A stretch of DNA of 7,270 nt from Rhodospirillaceae bacterium (GCA_002691085.1 NZGX01000018.1:1-7270); one strand, 5' to 3'; counted from the first letter of the stretch, positions 1-6,258 are shown. Numbers and translations: made by a program. Notes: a model not told the origin generated them from the sequence alone.

Positions 1-42
1 AGAATATCCTGATAATTTTATTTATAAGAAAAATATATTATA

Positions 43-48
43 TATAAT
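43..48 (+). promoter_or_regulatory. Possible -10 box (TATAAT) upstream of the membrane-protein gene
   Basis: An exact TATAAT hexamer sits about 60 bases before the ATG at 106. I see no convincing -35 hexamer 16-18 bases upstream. In sequence this AT-rich an exact -10 match occurs easily by chance, so this is a weak call. The rest of positions 1-105 is AT-rich, with no gene that I can support. Confidence 0.2.
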
Positions 49-92
49 TTCTTTAACAATTTAATTATTAACTAAAAAAAATAGATAAAGTT

Positions 93-96
93 GGAG
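93..96 (+). promoter_or_regulatory. Ribosome binding site GGAG, sets the start at 106
   Basis: GGAG lies 9 bases upstream of the ATG at 106. It overlaps the alternative TTG at 91, which makes the TTG an unlikely start. Confidence 0.6.
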
Positions 97-105
97 ATTA
101 TAATT

Positions 106-783
106 ATGTATATCACACCTTACGATATCCTTGTTTACTTACATACTCTTTTATTTGTCTATTGGTTAGGTGGTGATTTAGGAGTTTACCTTTCAGCTAA
201 ATATGTTGCTAATAGAAACCTATCATTAGAAGAAAGATTTAGATTTTTACATGTATTAATGCAGTGTGATATGGGGCCTCGTACTGCATTAATTGGACTT
301 ATCCCTCTTGGCTTTCAAATGGCATGGATGCGAGGATATTCGCCCATTGATGGAGTTTCATTATTGCTAATCTGGGTTATTTGTGTCTCATGGTTAATTT
401 CTAATTGGTGGGTATTTTTTAATGAAGAGCATTCATCAGCAATTTTAATAAAAAAAATAGATATGTCTATTCGATATCTAATTATTTTTGGAATGGGTTC
501 TCTTGGCTTATGGTCACTTATTACTGGAGATATAATTGAAAATACTAATGTAGCGGCGAAAATATTTCTTTTTGCCTTTACTGTCTCACTTGGTGTTTAT
601 TTAAGATCAGAAATTAAAAACTGGATTATAGGTTTTTCAATGGTAAGAAAAGGAGGCGAAGAGAAGGAAAAAGGTAATGATATTATTGCAGATGCGCTTT
701 CAAGGTCGAAGGTTGCAGCTTTAAGTCTATGGGGAATAGTTGCACTAATAGCATTCCTTGGAAAAGTTCAGCCTCTACCTTAA
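106..783 (+). CDS. Six-helix integral membrane protein of unknown function, CopD-like His motif
   Basis: Not recognised as a named protein. The 225-residue product has about six hydrophobic segments, near residues 7-30, 58-75, 84-105, 127-147, 153-172 and 200-220, so it should sit in the inner membrane. The first helix carries H13 followed by WLGGDLG (20-26). This resembles the H-x6-W-x-GG pattern of CopD/DUF2269-like membrane proteins, in which intramembrane histidines are thought to bind haem or metal. Other polar residues in or near the membrane are H49, D55, P58-R59 and N106-E107-E108-H109. The ATG at 106 is preferred over an in-frame TTG at 91, because GGAG at 93-96 lies 9 bases before the ATG and would fall inside the longer version. 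It ends 7 bp before tam and is probably co-transcribed with it. The gene is sound; a haem or metal role is only inferred from the histidine pattern. Confidence 0.85.
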   Translation: MYITPYDILVYLHTLLFVYWLGGDLGVYLSAKYVANRNLSLEERFRFLHVLMQCDMGPRTALIGLIPLGFQMAWMRGYSPIDGVSLLLIWVICVSWLISNWWVFFNEEHSSAILIKKIDMSIRYLIIFGMGSLGLWSLITGDIIENTNVAAKIFLFAFTVSLGVYLRSEIKNWIIGFSMVRKGGEEKEKGNDIIADALSRSKVAALSLWGIVALIAFLGKVQPLP

Positions 784-790
784 TAAATTT

Positions 791-1570
791 ATGACCCAAA
801 AATGGAAACCAGAAACTTACCTTATTTATGAAAAAGACAGAAGCAGACCTGCTCTGGATTTATTATCGCAAATAGATTTAGATACTGATGGAGGGATAGT
901 AGATCTAGGATGTGGACCAGGGAATATAACAAAAATCATAAAAGATAATTGGCCAGATAGAAAATTAACTGGAATTGATATTTCAGAAGAGATGATCAGT
1001 GAAGCTAAAAAGAAGTATCAAAAATCCAATATATGCTGGGAGAAGGCTGACATAACCCATTGGACATCAGATGAAAAGCTAGCACTTGTTTTTTCTAATG
1101 CAGCTCTCCAATGGATTCCAAACCATGAGGTGCTTTTCTTAAAACTTTTAAAAAATCTAAAGAGTAAGGGCACTCTTGGGATTCAAGTGCCTATAACAAA
1201 AAAATTATACTTTCAAGAAGCTATACATAAACTTTCATCCCTTCCAAAATGGGCAAAATACTTTGAGAATGTAAAACAAATAAATAATTCTATAAAAGTT
1301 AATCAGATATATCAGATTCTTTCATCTCATTGCAAAGATATCAATATATGGAAAACAAATTATTACCATGTATTGACAGGAAATAGCCCTGTAACAGAAT
1401 GGATTAAAGGCACTGGCCTGACACCCTACTTATCGTTACTTAGCAGACCAGATAAAAAAATATTTTTGGATGAATACAAACAATTAGTAAATAATTTGTA
1501 CCCCAAACAGGAAGATAAAAAAACTATTCTTAAAATGAAAAGACTTTTTATAATAGCGAGAAAAAAATAA
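791..1570 (+). CDS. tam: Trans-aconitate 2-methyltransferase
   Basis: A cytosolic class I SAM-dependent methyltransferase. It methylates trans-aconitate, a spontaneous by-product that inhibits aconitase, to its monomethyl ester. The 259-residue product matches my recollection of E. coli Tam (252 aa) along its whole length. N-terminal W-x-P-x2-Y-L (5-11) and RSRPA (17-21) are family features. Motif I is DLGCGPGN (38-45), followed by TGID (60-63) with the acidic ribose-binding residue, AD (86-87), and NAALQWIPNH (103-112), the counterpart of NASLQWLPDH in E. coli. IWKTNYYH, the EWIKGTGLTPYL region and the C-terminal RLFIIARK also correspond. The ATG at 791 is chosen because homology begins there; an in-frame TTG at 758 would overlap the upstream gene. 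No Shine-Dalgarno is visible: the start context is TAATAAATTTATG, so translation may be coupled to the upstream gene or SD-independent. Confidence 0.93.
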   Translation: MTQKWKPETYLIYEKDRSRPALDLLSQIDLDTDGGIVDLGCGPGNITKIIKDNWPDRKLTGIDISEEMISEAKKKYQKSNICWEKADITHWTSDEKLALVFSNAALQWIPNHEVLFLKLLKNLKSKGTLGIQVPITKKLYFQEAIHKLSSLPKWAKYFENVKQINNSIKVNQIYQILSSHCKDINIWKTNYYHVLTGNSPVTEWIKGTGLTPYLSLLSRPDKKIFLDEYKQLVNNLYPKQEDKKTILKMKRLFIIARKK

Positions 1571-1630
1571 AATCTTATATTTAGTAAATTTTTCATAACT
1601 TACTTTGAATCATCTATAAATTCTTAATAA

Positions 1631-1855
1631 TTATTCTGTGGATAACTTTAACCTTTCTTTGCATTTTTTTATAACGGATTTCTTTTCAACAAGCGTCATG
1701 TTCCTCCAATTACCAATTTCCTCTAAAGTCCTGTAACATCCTATGCATGATTTAGTTTTTTTATTAATGGTACAGATACCAACACATGGTGAGGCAGGAA
1801 TATTTTCTGAATTTTGATTATCAAACAATTTTTTTAGCCTATAATATACAAACAT
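1631..1855 (-). CDS. DUF1289 family small four-cysteine protein
   Basis: A 74-residue protein matching DUF1289. The signature is SPCVGIC (22-28), then CIGCYRTLEEIGNW (37-50). The cysteines C24, C28, C37 and C40 (C-x3-C-x8-C-x2-C) suggest binding of a metal ion or iron-sulfur cluster. The family is widespread in Proteobacteria and has no established function that I can name. Length is typical. The N-terminal 21 residues, before the conserved core, are basic and variable. The ATG start has AAAGG only 3 bases upstream. A TTG at codon 10 (1828) is a possible alternative that leaves the core intact. Its stop faces that of tam, 60 bp away, and its start is 25 bp from the divergent queF start. The TAGTAAATT/AACTTACTT region between it and tam forms only a poor hairpin. 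Confidence 0.85.
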   Translation of the reverse strand: MFVYYRLKKLFDNQNSENIPASPCVGICTINKKTKSCIGCYRTLEEIGNWRNMTLVEKKSVIKKCKERLKLSTE

Positions 1856-1880
1856 TAACCTTTTGAGAGAATATACTAGT

Positions 1881-2336
1881 ATGACAAACGAAAAAAAACT
1901 TACAATTTTAGGAAAGAAAGCATCAATACCAGATTCGCCCGAGGAATCAAGATTAGAAACTGTAGAGAATCCTCATGTTGGCACTCAATACGTGATAAGA
2001 TTTACCTGTCCTGAATTTACAACAATTTGTCCAATTACTGCACAGCCTGACTTTGCTAATATTATTATTGATTATATTCCTGAGAAACAAATTGTAGAAT
2101 CAAAATCACTCAAAATATTTCTGTCATCTTTCAGGAGTTTCAATGGTTTTCATGAACATTGTACTATACTAGTAGCAAAAAGAATAATATCCGCAATAAA
2201 TCCAATATGGTTAAGGATTGGAGGTTATTGGTATCCTAGAGGGGGAATCCCAATTGATATTCATTGGCAAACTGGAGCCCCACCTGATAATGTTTGGATA
2301 CCAGATCAAAATATTGCTCCGTATAGAGGAAGATAA
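1881..2336 (+). CDS. queF: NADPH-dependent 7-cyano-7-deazaguanine (preQ0) reductase
   Basis: Reduces the nitrile of preQ0 to the aminomethyl group of preQ1 with two NADPH, a committed step to queuosine in the wobble position of GUN-anticodon tRNAs. It acts in the cytosol. The 151-residue product is the short single-domain (B. subtilis-like) type. The catalytic cysteine is C50 in TTICPITAQPDF and the conserved aspartate is D57. The QueF motif ESKSLKIF (73-80) binds NADPH. FHEHC places H91 and E92 exactly 41 and 42 residues after the cysteine, the same spacing as Cys55/His96/Glu97 in B. subtilis QueF. RIGGYWYPRGGIPID and the terminal WIPDQ...YRGR are typical of alphaproteobacterial members. The ATG at 1881 is preferred over an in-frame TTG at 1863; GAGAGA at 1865-1870 can serve as a ribosome site. 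No other queuosine gene is present here. Confidence 0.96.
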   Translation: MTNEKKLTILGKKASIPDSPEESRLETVENPHVGTQYVIRFTCPEFTTICPITAQPDFANIIIDYIPEKQIVESKSLKIFLSSFRSFNGFHEHCTILVAKRIISAINPIWLRIGGYWYPRGGIPIDIHWQTGAPPDNVWIPDQNIAPYRGR

Positions 2337-2383
2337 ATTTATATTAAGTGCATTATTGTGCCAAGGGTGTAGGTAATAAATAT

Positions 2384-2388
2384 AGGAG
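2384..2388 (+). promoter_or_regulatory. Strong ribosome binding site AGGAG, sets the start at 2396
   Basis: AGGAG with a 7-base spacer to the ATG at 2396 is the best Shine-Dalgarno in the window. It rules against the in-frame GTG at 2348, which would add 16 residues with no similarity to SDR proteins. Confidence 0.8.
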
Positions 2389-2395
2389 AAAAGTA

Positions 2396-3067
2396 ATGAA
2401 TAAATTTGAAGGGAAGATTGCGTTAATTGTTAATTCTAAAAGTACTACCGGCGAAGCAATCTGCAAAAGAATTCTCTCAGAGGGAGGTACAATAATAGAG
2501 GCAAACTTTGATATAGAATCTGAAACTGCTTGGGAAAAAGAATTAAATAATATTGGGAGTCAATATAAAGGGTTAGATATAATTATAACAATATCTGAGT
2601 CAAAATATGAGAAACCTAAAACTATTCAAGATACAACCCTCGAAGAATTTAGAAAAGTAAATCGTGAAAATTTAGAAGTAGCTTTTTTAGCTACAAGGTT
2701 TGGGGTTGTAAAAATGAGAGAGTTTAAAAAAGGAGGATCAATCGTACATGTATCACCCGCTACTGCTACTGTTGGAATTCCTGGACAGGCAGCTTATTGC
2801 TCTTCTGCAAACGGTATAAGAATGATGACAAGAGGTGCCGCACTTTCATGCTGTGAAGCAAAGGATAAAATTAGAATAAATTGTGTGCAATCGGGGCAAA
2901 TAAAAAACACTCCCCAAGAAAATATGTTAGAAAAATCTAAAATACCCCTTGGAGAAAGTGGTGATGTTTCTGATATTGCGAATGCTGTCGCTTTTTTAGC
3001 ATCTGATGAAGCATATTATATAACAGGTTATATTTTACCAGTTGATGGTGGATTTTTAGCAGCATAA
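2396..3067 (+). CDS. Degenerate short-chain dehydrogenase/reductase (SDR1), probable pseudoenzyme
   Basis: A 223-residue protein with an SDR (Rossmann) fold. The C-terminal half is clear: AAYCSSANGIRMMTRGAAL (132-150), RINCV (160-164), and DVSDIANAVAFLASDEA...ITGYILPVDGG (190-219). The active site is not normal. Aligned to typical SDRs, the TGxxxGIG loop reads NSKSTTG (13-19), keeping only the last glycine. NNAG is replaced by TISE (65-68). The catalytic Ser position, 13 before Tyr, is P121, although S120 is adjacent. The Tyr is kept (Y134), but the Lys four residues later is A138. The Pro of the PG motif is S166. N92 fits the tetrad Asn. The frame is intact with a strong ribosome site, so this looks like an expressed non-catalytic or structural subunit and not decay. 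It starts 59 bp after queF and ends 24 bp before SDR2. It is also shorter than its neighbours (252 and 257 aa). Confidence 0.85.
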   Translation: MNKFEGKIALIVNSKSTTGEAICKRILSEGGTIIEANFDIESETAWEKELNNIGSQYKGLDIIITISESKYEKPKTIQDTTLEEFRKVNRENLEVAFLATRFGVVKMREFKKGGSIVHVSPATATVGIPGQAAYCSSANGIRMMTRGAALSCCEAKDKIRINCVQSGQIKNTPQENMLEKSKIPLGESGDVSDIANAVAFLASDEAYYITGYILPVDGGFLAA

Positions 3068-3079
3068 TTTTTAAAATTT

Positions 3080-3083
3080 GGAG
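3080..3083 (+). promoter_or_regulatory. Ribosome binding site GGAG for SDR2
   Basis: GGAG lies 8 bases before the ATG at 3092, in the 24-bp gap after the SDR1 stop codon. It supports independent initiation of SDR2 on a shared transcript. Confidence 0.65.
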
Positions 3084-3091
3084 TTAAACTA

Positions 3092-3850
3092 ATGCACTCA
3101 CTATTCAATAAGGTTGCTATAATAACTGGATGTACTGCAGATAGTATAGGAAGAGCATGCGCTCTAGAGTTAGCAAAAAAAGGTACAAAGGTAGTAGTAA
3201 CAGGGAGAACTGAAACAGGGGGAAGAGAAACTGAAAAGATCATAAGAGACGCTGGTGGAGAATGTATTTATATTAAACATGACGTAACAAAAGTAAGTGA
3301 CTGGGAATTGGTTGTTGATAAAACACTTAAAGAATTTAATCAGATTAATTTTCTAATTAATAATGCTGGTGAAGCAATTGTTAAACCAATCGAAAAATTA
3401 TCTTTTAAAGATTTAGAATTCCTACGTCTTGTTGATCTTGATGGTCCATTTATCGGAATGAAATATTGTTGGCCACATATGGTAAAATCCGGTGGTGGAG
3501 TAATTTTAAATATGAGTTCTATAGTAGGGCAAAAAGGAAACCCAAAGGGTACTGCTTATGGCGCAATTAAGGGAGCACAACTGGGACTAACAAAAAGTTG
3601 TGCATTAGATGGTGCATTGGTTAATATACGTGTTAATTCAGTCCACCCTGGAATGATTTGGACTGCAGGAATACCAGATGTACTTGGCCCAGATGCAGAG
3701 TCAAAAAAGCCTGCAGTTGCCGCCCGCATCCCATGGGGTGAGACTGGAGAGTCTAAACACGTAGCTGATGCTGTGGTTTTTTTATGTTCAGATGAGGGAA
3801 AATATATAACAGGTATTGAATTCAATATAGATGGTGGTGCGGGAGCTTAG
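3092..3850 (+). CDS. SDR family oxidoreductase (SDR2), NAD(P)-dependent
   Basis: A 252-residue classical-type SDR of usual length; the substrate is not recognisable. The dinucleotide loop is TGCTADSIGRA (12-22), one residue longer than the standard TGxxxGIG. VVTGR (35-39) places a basic residue after the second strand, which favours NADP(H). HDVT (63-66), NNAG (90-93), S143, Y156 and K160 are present, and Ser-Tyr spacing is the canonical 13. The HPG (185-187) and TGIEFNIDGG C-terminal region is normal. One oddity is that the fourth catalytic residue, usually Asn in the VNLxGPF segment, is D115 (VDLDGPF). It is paralogous to SDR3, with about 91 of 160 identities over residues 1-160 by an ungapped hand count. 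At DNA level 3137-3159 and 5114-5136 differ at only 2 of 23 bases. It likely forms one operon with SDR1, the TPR-methyltransferase and SDR3. It would act in the cytosol. Confidence 0.92.
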   Translation: MHSLFNKVAIITGCTADSIGRACALELAKKGTKVVVTGRTETGGRETEKIIRDAGGECIYIKHDVTKVSDWELVVDKTLKEFNQINFLINNAGEAIVKPIEKLSFKDLEFLRLVDLDGPFIGMKYCWPHMVKSGGGVILNMSSIVGQKGNPKGTAYGAIKGAQLGLTKSCALDGALVNIRVNSVHPGMIWTAGIPDVLGPDAESKKPAVAARIPWGETGESKHVADAVVFLCSDEGKYITGIEFNIDGGAGA

Positions 3851-3870
3851 GTTTTTAATCTAAATAATTT

Positions 3871-5067
3871 ATGCAAAATAAAAATGAAATAATAAATAAA
3901 GCGATATATCTTCAAAAATCTGGAAAATTAAAAGAAGCAGAAGAATATTTACAATTTCATTATAGTAATTCTAAAGATGATACAAATATTTCTATTGCCT
4001 ATGCTTCTGTTTCAGAGAGCGTAGGAAAGAAAGACATAGCAATCAAAATACTTCAAGATGCAATTATTCTTAATCCCAATAATGCTTTATTACTTACAAA
4101 CTTAGGTGGAGTACTTGTCAGAAATGGTAAATCAAAAGAAGCTATTGCTTATCTTGAAAAAGCTTCTTCACTCATACCAAATAACATAATTAATTATACC
4201 AACTTGGCGTGTGCTTATGCTGAAGAGAGAGATTGGAAAAGAGCAGCTGCTAGTGCTGAAGTAGTATTATCACAAAATCCAGATTCAAAGTTTATGCTTA
4301 AGCTAATAGCACAATCCTCCGTAGAGATAAAAAATTACTCACGATGTTTATCTGCTTATGATAAATTGTCAGATCTCCAAGATATTCAATATCAAAATAT
4401 CCAAAGCTCTGCATCATCTATGAAAATTGACTTCAGCCGAAAAAAACCGAGCCATCGATATGTTGAACTCTCTAATCAATATGAGATTATGCATGAAAAA
4501 AGTTTAAAAGAGAAAAATATTACATTTGCTGGTATTGTTACATTTTTAAGAGTTGCACCCTTCATAAGAAAGAAATTTAAAAATAAAGAAATAGATTCAA
4601 TGCTAGACTATGGAGGTGGGCAAGGAAAACAATATTTTCTAAAAGACCTTCATGATTCTATCGGAAAAAATTATAAAAATATGGAAAGTTTTTTAAATAT
4701 CAATTCAGTAAAGATTTATGACGCTGGTAGACCTGATACGTTTGATAATCTTGGAAAAATATATGACGCTGTAATATGTACAGATGTACTAGAACACTGT
4801 GATAAATTAGATTTACCATGGATCATTTCTGAACTGTTTGGACATTCAAAAAAATATTTATTTGCGACTATAGCAACTTACCCAGCAGTAAAAATTCTTC
4901 CGAATGGTGAGAATGCTCATTGTACAATTGAGGAGTCTAAGTGGTGGTCTAATCTATTTTCCAAAATAGCATATAAGTTTCCAAATATAGAATATTCATT
5001 CTTGGTTGTTAATGATAGATCATTTGATAATGTCGAAGCCTTTACAAATTCAAATTTGAAAGTTTAG
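3871..5067 (+). CDS. TPR-repeat protein fused to a class I SAM methyltransferase domain
   Basis: A two-part cytosolic protein of 398 residues. Residues 4-170 hold about four tetratricopeptide-like repeats (near 4-34, 38-70, 72-105 and 106-138); NPNNALLLTNLGGVLVRNGK (68-87) is the clearest stretch. These normally form a protein-binding solenoid. Residues 195-398 are a methyltransferase domain. It shows LDYGGGQG (245-252) as SAM motif I, where DYGCGxG is commoner, then YDAG, and DAVICTDVLEHC (299-310) as the post-motif. A conserved-looking NAH (348-350) is followed by WW (358-359). I recall such domains in small-molecule and surface-polysaccharide methyltransferases, but the substrate is unknown. 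There is no glycosyltransferase domain, unlike many bacterial TPR fusions. Start context TAAATAATTTATG has no Shine-Dalgarno and lies 20 bp after SDR2. The stop is 1 bp before the SDR3 start, so coupled translation is likely. Confidence 0.88.
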   Translation: MQNKNEIINKAIYLQKSGKLKEAEEYLQFHYSNSKDDTNISIAYASVSESVGKKDIAIKILQDAIILNPNNALLLTNLGGVLVRNGKSKEAIAYLEKASSLIPNNIINYTNLACAYAEERDWKRAAASAEVVLSQNPDSKFMLKLIAQSSVEIKNYSRCLSAYDKLSDLQDIQYQNIQSSASSMKIDFSRKKPSHRYVELSNQYEIMHEKSLKEKNITFAGIVTFLRVAPFIRKKFKNKEIDSMLDYGGGQGKQYFLKDLHDSIGKNYKNMESFLNINSVKIYDAGRPDTFDNLGKIYDAVICTDVLEHCDKLDLPWIISELFGHSKKYLFATIATYPAVKILPNGENAHCTIEESKWWSNLFSKIAYKFPNIEYSFLVVNDRSFDNVEAFTNSNLKV

Positions 5068-5068
5068 T

Positions 5069-5842
5069 ATGGTAAACCTTATAGGTAAAGTTGGAATAAT
5101 AACTGGTACAACAGCAGATAGTATTGGGAGAGCATGTGCACTTGCAATGGCGAGAGCCGGTGTAAAACTAATAGTAACTGGTAGAAATGAAACCGGGGGT
5201 AAAACTACTGAAAAAATAATTAATGATGAGGGTTATTCGGCAATATTTATAAAACATGATGTTACATCTGAAAAAGACTGGGAAAATGTAGTCAATAAAT
5301 GCCAAGAGAAATATGGTAGACTCGATATACTCCTAAATAATTCAGGAGAGTCTAGAGGCGGACCAATCGAAAAATTAAGCCTCAACGATTTACATTTTCT
5401 ATTAAAGGTTAACGTTGAAGGACCATTTCTTGGTGCAAAACATTGCTGGAAGCACCTATGTGATAGTGGAAGTGGGGTAATTCTCAATATGTCTTCACTT
5501 ACTTCTCAACAACCAGGACCAGGAGGAACAATCTACGGTCCCTCAAAAGCAACACAAAACTCCTTAACTAGAGTCATGGCTATGGAAGGAGCTAAGCATG
5601 GAATTAGAGCTATTTCAGTGCTTCCTGGGCTTACATTTACTGATGGTGTTTTAGACTCATTAGGAAACGATACATCTAGGTATAAGGCACCCATGGCAAA
5701 GAGAATATGGATGGGTGAATGGGGAAAATCTGAACATATTGCTGATGCATGCGTCTTTCTAGCCTCTGAAGAAGCAAAGTATATTACAGGTGTTGAATTT
5801 AATATTGACGGCGGTGGTGTTGGTCAAATACCCAAAAATTAA
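5069..5842 (+). CDS. SDR family oxidoreductase (SDR3), NAD(P)-dependent, paralogue of SDR2
   Basis: A 257-residue classical-type SDR with a full active site; the substrate is unknown. The dinucleotide loop is TGTTADSIGRA (12-22), again one residue longer than usual, and IVTGR (35-39) suggests NADP(H) preference. HDVT (63-66) is present, NNSG (90-93) replaces NNAG conservatively, and the tetrad is N115, S143, Y156 and K160. LPG (185-187) and TGVEFNIDGGG close the domain. It lacks obvious membrane segments or a signal peptide, so it is probably cytosolic. The ATG lies one base after the TAG of the TPR-methyltransferase, with no clear Shine-Dalgarno, so translation is probably coupled. It keeps the tetrad Asn that SDR2 has changed to Asp. 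The two paralogues may therefore differ in activity or act as one heteromer. The stop is 3 bp from the convergent msrB stop. Confidence 0.93.
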   Translation: MVNLIGKVGIITGTTADSIGRACALAMARAGVKLIVTGRNETGGKTTEKIINDEGYSAIFIKHDVTSEKDWENVVNKCQEKYGRLDILLNNSGESRGGPIEKLSLNDLHFLLKVNVEGPFLGAKHCWKHLCDSGSGVILNMSSLTSQQPGPGGTIYGPSKATQNSLTRVMAMEGAKHGIRAISVLPGLTFTDGVLDSLGNDTSRYKAPMAKRIWMGEWGKSEHIADACVFLASEEAKYITGVEFNIDGGGVGQIPKN

Positions 5843-5845
5843 CCC

Positions 5846-6247
5846 TTATAACATATCATCATCATGAATAATTGATATAGAATTAATACAATATCTAAGA
5901 CCTGTGGGGTTTGGTCCATCGGGAAAAACATGACCAAGATGCCCACCGCAGTTTGAACAAACAACTTCTGTCCTTACCATACCATGGGTAACATCTCTAA
6001 TTTCATTGACTGAATTTGGTAAACATTGAAAAAAACTTGGCCACCCAGACCCTGAATCAAATTTATGAGATGAATCAAAGAGAGGTTTTTTACATCCAGC
6101 GCAGTAATAATTACCCCTAGACTTATAATTATTATATTTGCCAGTCCATGGACGCTCTGTACCTTTTTCTCTAAGAATATAATATTGATCATCTGACAGT
6201 TTATCTCGCCATTCTGAGTCAACAATTTTCTCTTTTTGGTCTTCCAT
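5846..6247 (-). CDS. msrB: Peptide-methionine (R)-S-oxide reductase
   Basis: Repairs oxidised proteins by reducing methionine-R-sulfoxide to methionine, normally recycled by thioredoxin. The 133-residue protein is a complete stand-alone MsrB of usual length. The N-terminal W13-LSDDQYYILREKGTERP segment leads into the domain. Four zinc-binding cysteines are present as CAGC (49-52) and CSNC (97-100). SGSGWPSF (65-72), HGMVRTEV (88-95) and GGHLGHVFPDGP (101-112) are family motifs. The catalytic cysteine is C120 in RYCINS. I see no signal peptide, so it should be cytosolic. No MsrA domain is fused and no msrA gene is in the window. A possible resolving cysteine is C75, though its role is not shown by sequence. 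The ATG at 6247 has AGGAA upstream with a 6-base spacer. It is transcribed towards SDR3 and away from the transporter. Confidence 0.97.
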   Translation of the reverse strand: MEDQKEKIVDSEWRDKLSDDQYYILREKGTERPWTGKYNNYKSRGNYYCAGCKKPLFDSSHKFDSGSGWPSFFQCLPNSVNEIRDVTHGMVRTEVVCSNCGGHLGHVFPDGPNPTGLRYCINSISIIHDDDML

Positions 6248-6253
6248 ATAGCA

Positions 6254-6258
6254 TTCCT
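6254..6258 (-). promoter_or_regulatory. Ribosome binding site AGGAA for msrB
   Basis: On the minus strand AGGAA is followed by 6 bases and then the msrB ATG, which supports the start at 6247. Confidence 0.55.

Noticed and set aside
2..64. Tail of an upstream gene (open frame ending in TAA at 62-64)
   Set aside because: Twenty codons of AT-rich low-complexity sequence with no recognisable motif could easily be open by chance.
758..790. Upstream TTG start for tam
   Set aside because: The extra 11 residues overlap the end of the membrane-protein gene and precede the point where Tam similarity begins; the ATG at 791 fits better.
1571..1630. Terminator hairpin between tam and the DUF1289 gene
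   Set aside because: Only a roughly 5-bp AT-rich pairing (AGTAA/TTACT) is present, with no GC stem or following U-tract, so it is not convincing.
2348..2395. Upstream GTG start for SDR1
   Set aside because: It would place the strong AGGAG at 2384-2388 inside the gene and add residues unlike any SDR N-terminus.
3028..3243. 71-codon minus-strand open frame over the SDR1 end and SDR2 start
   Set aside because: It lies opposite well-supported SDR motifs and its product has no recognisable domain; it is a shadow of the coding strand.
3556..3825. 89-codon minus-strand open frame inside SDR2
   Set aside because: It is fully antisense to conserved SDR catalytic and C-terminal regions, with no ribosome site or known motif.
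5233..5487. 84-codon minus-strand open frame inside SDR3
   Set aside because: It is antisense to the NNSG to Ser143 region of SDR3, and the product is not recognisable.
2396..5842. Polyketide or fatty-acid biosynthesis cluster based on several SDR genes
   Set aside because: There is no ketosynthase, acyl carrier protein or acyltransferase in the window; SDRs alone do not support it.
5974..6225. 83-codon minus-strand open frame inside msrB in another frame
   Set aside because: It overlaps the MsrB coding frame, whose zinc and catalytic motifs are unambiguous.
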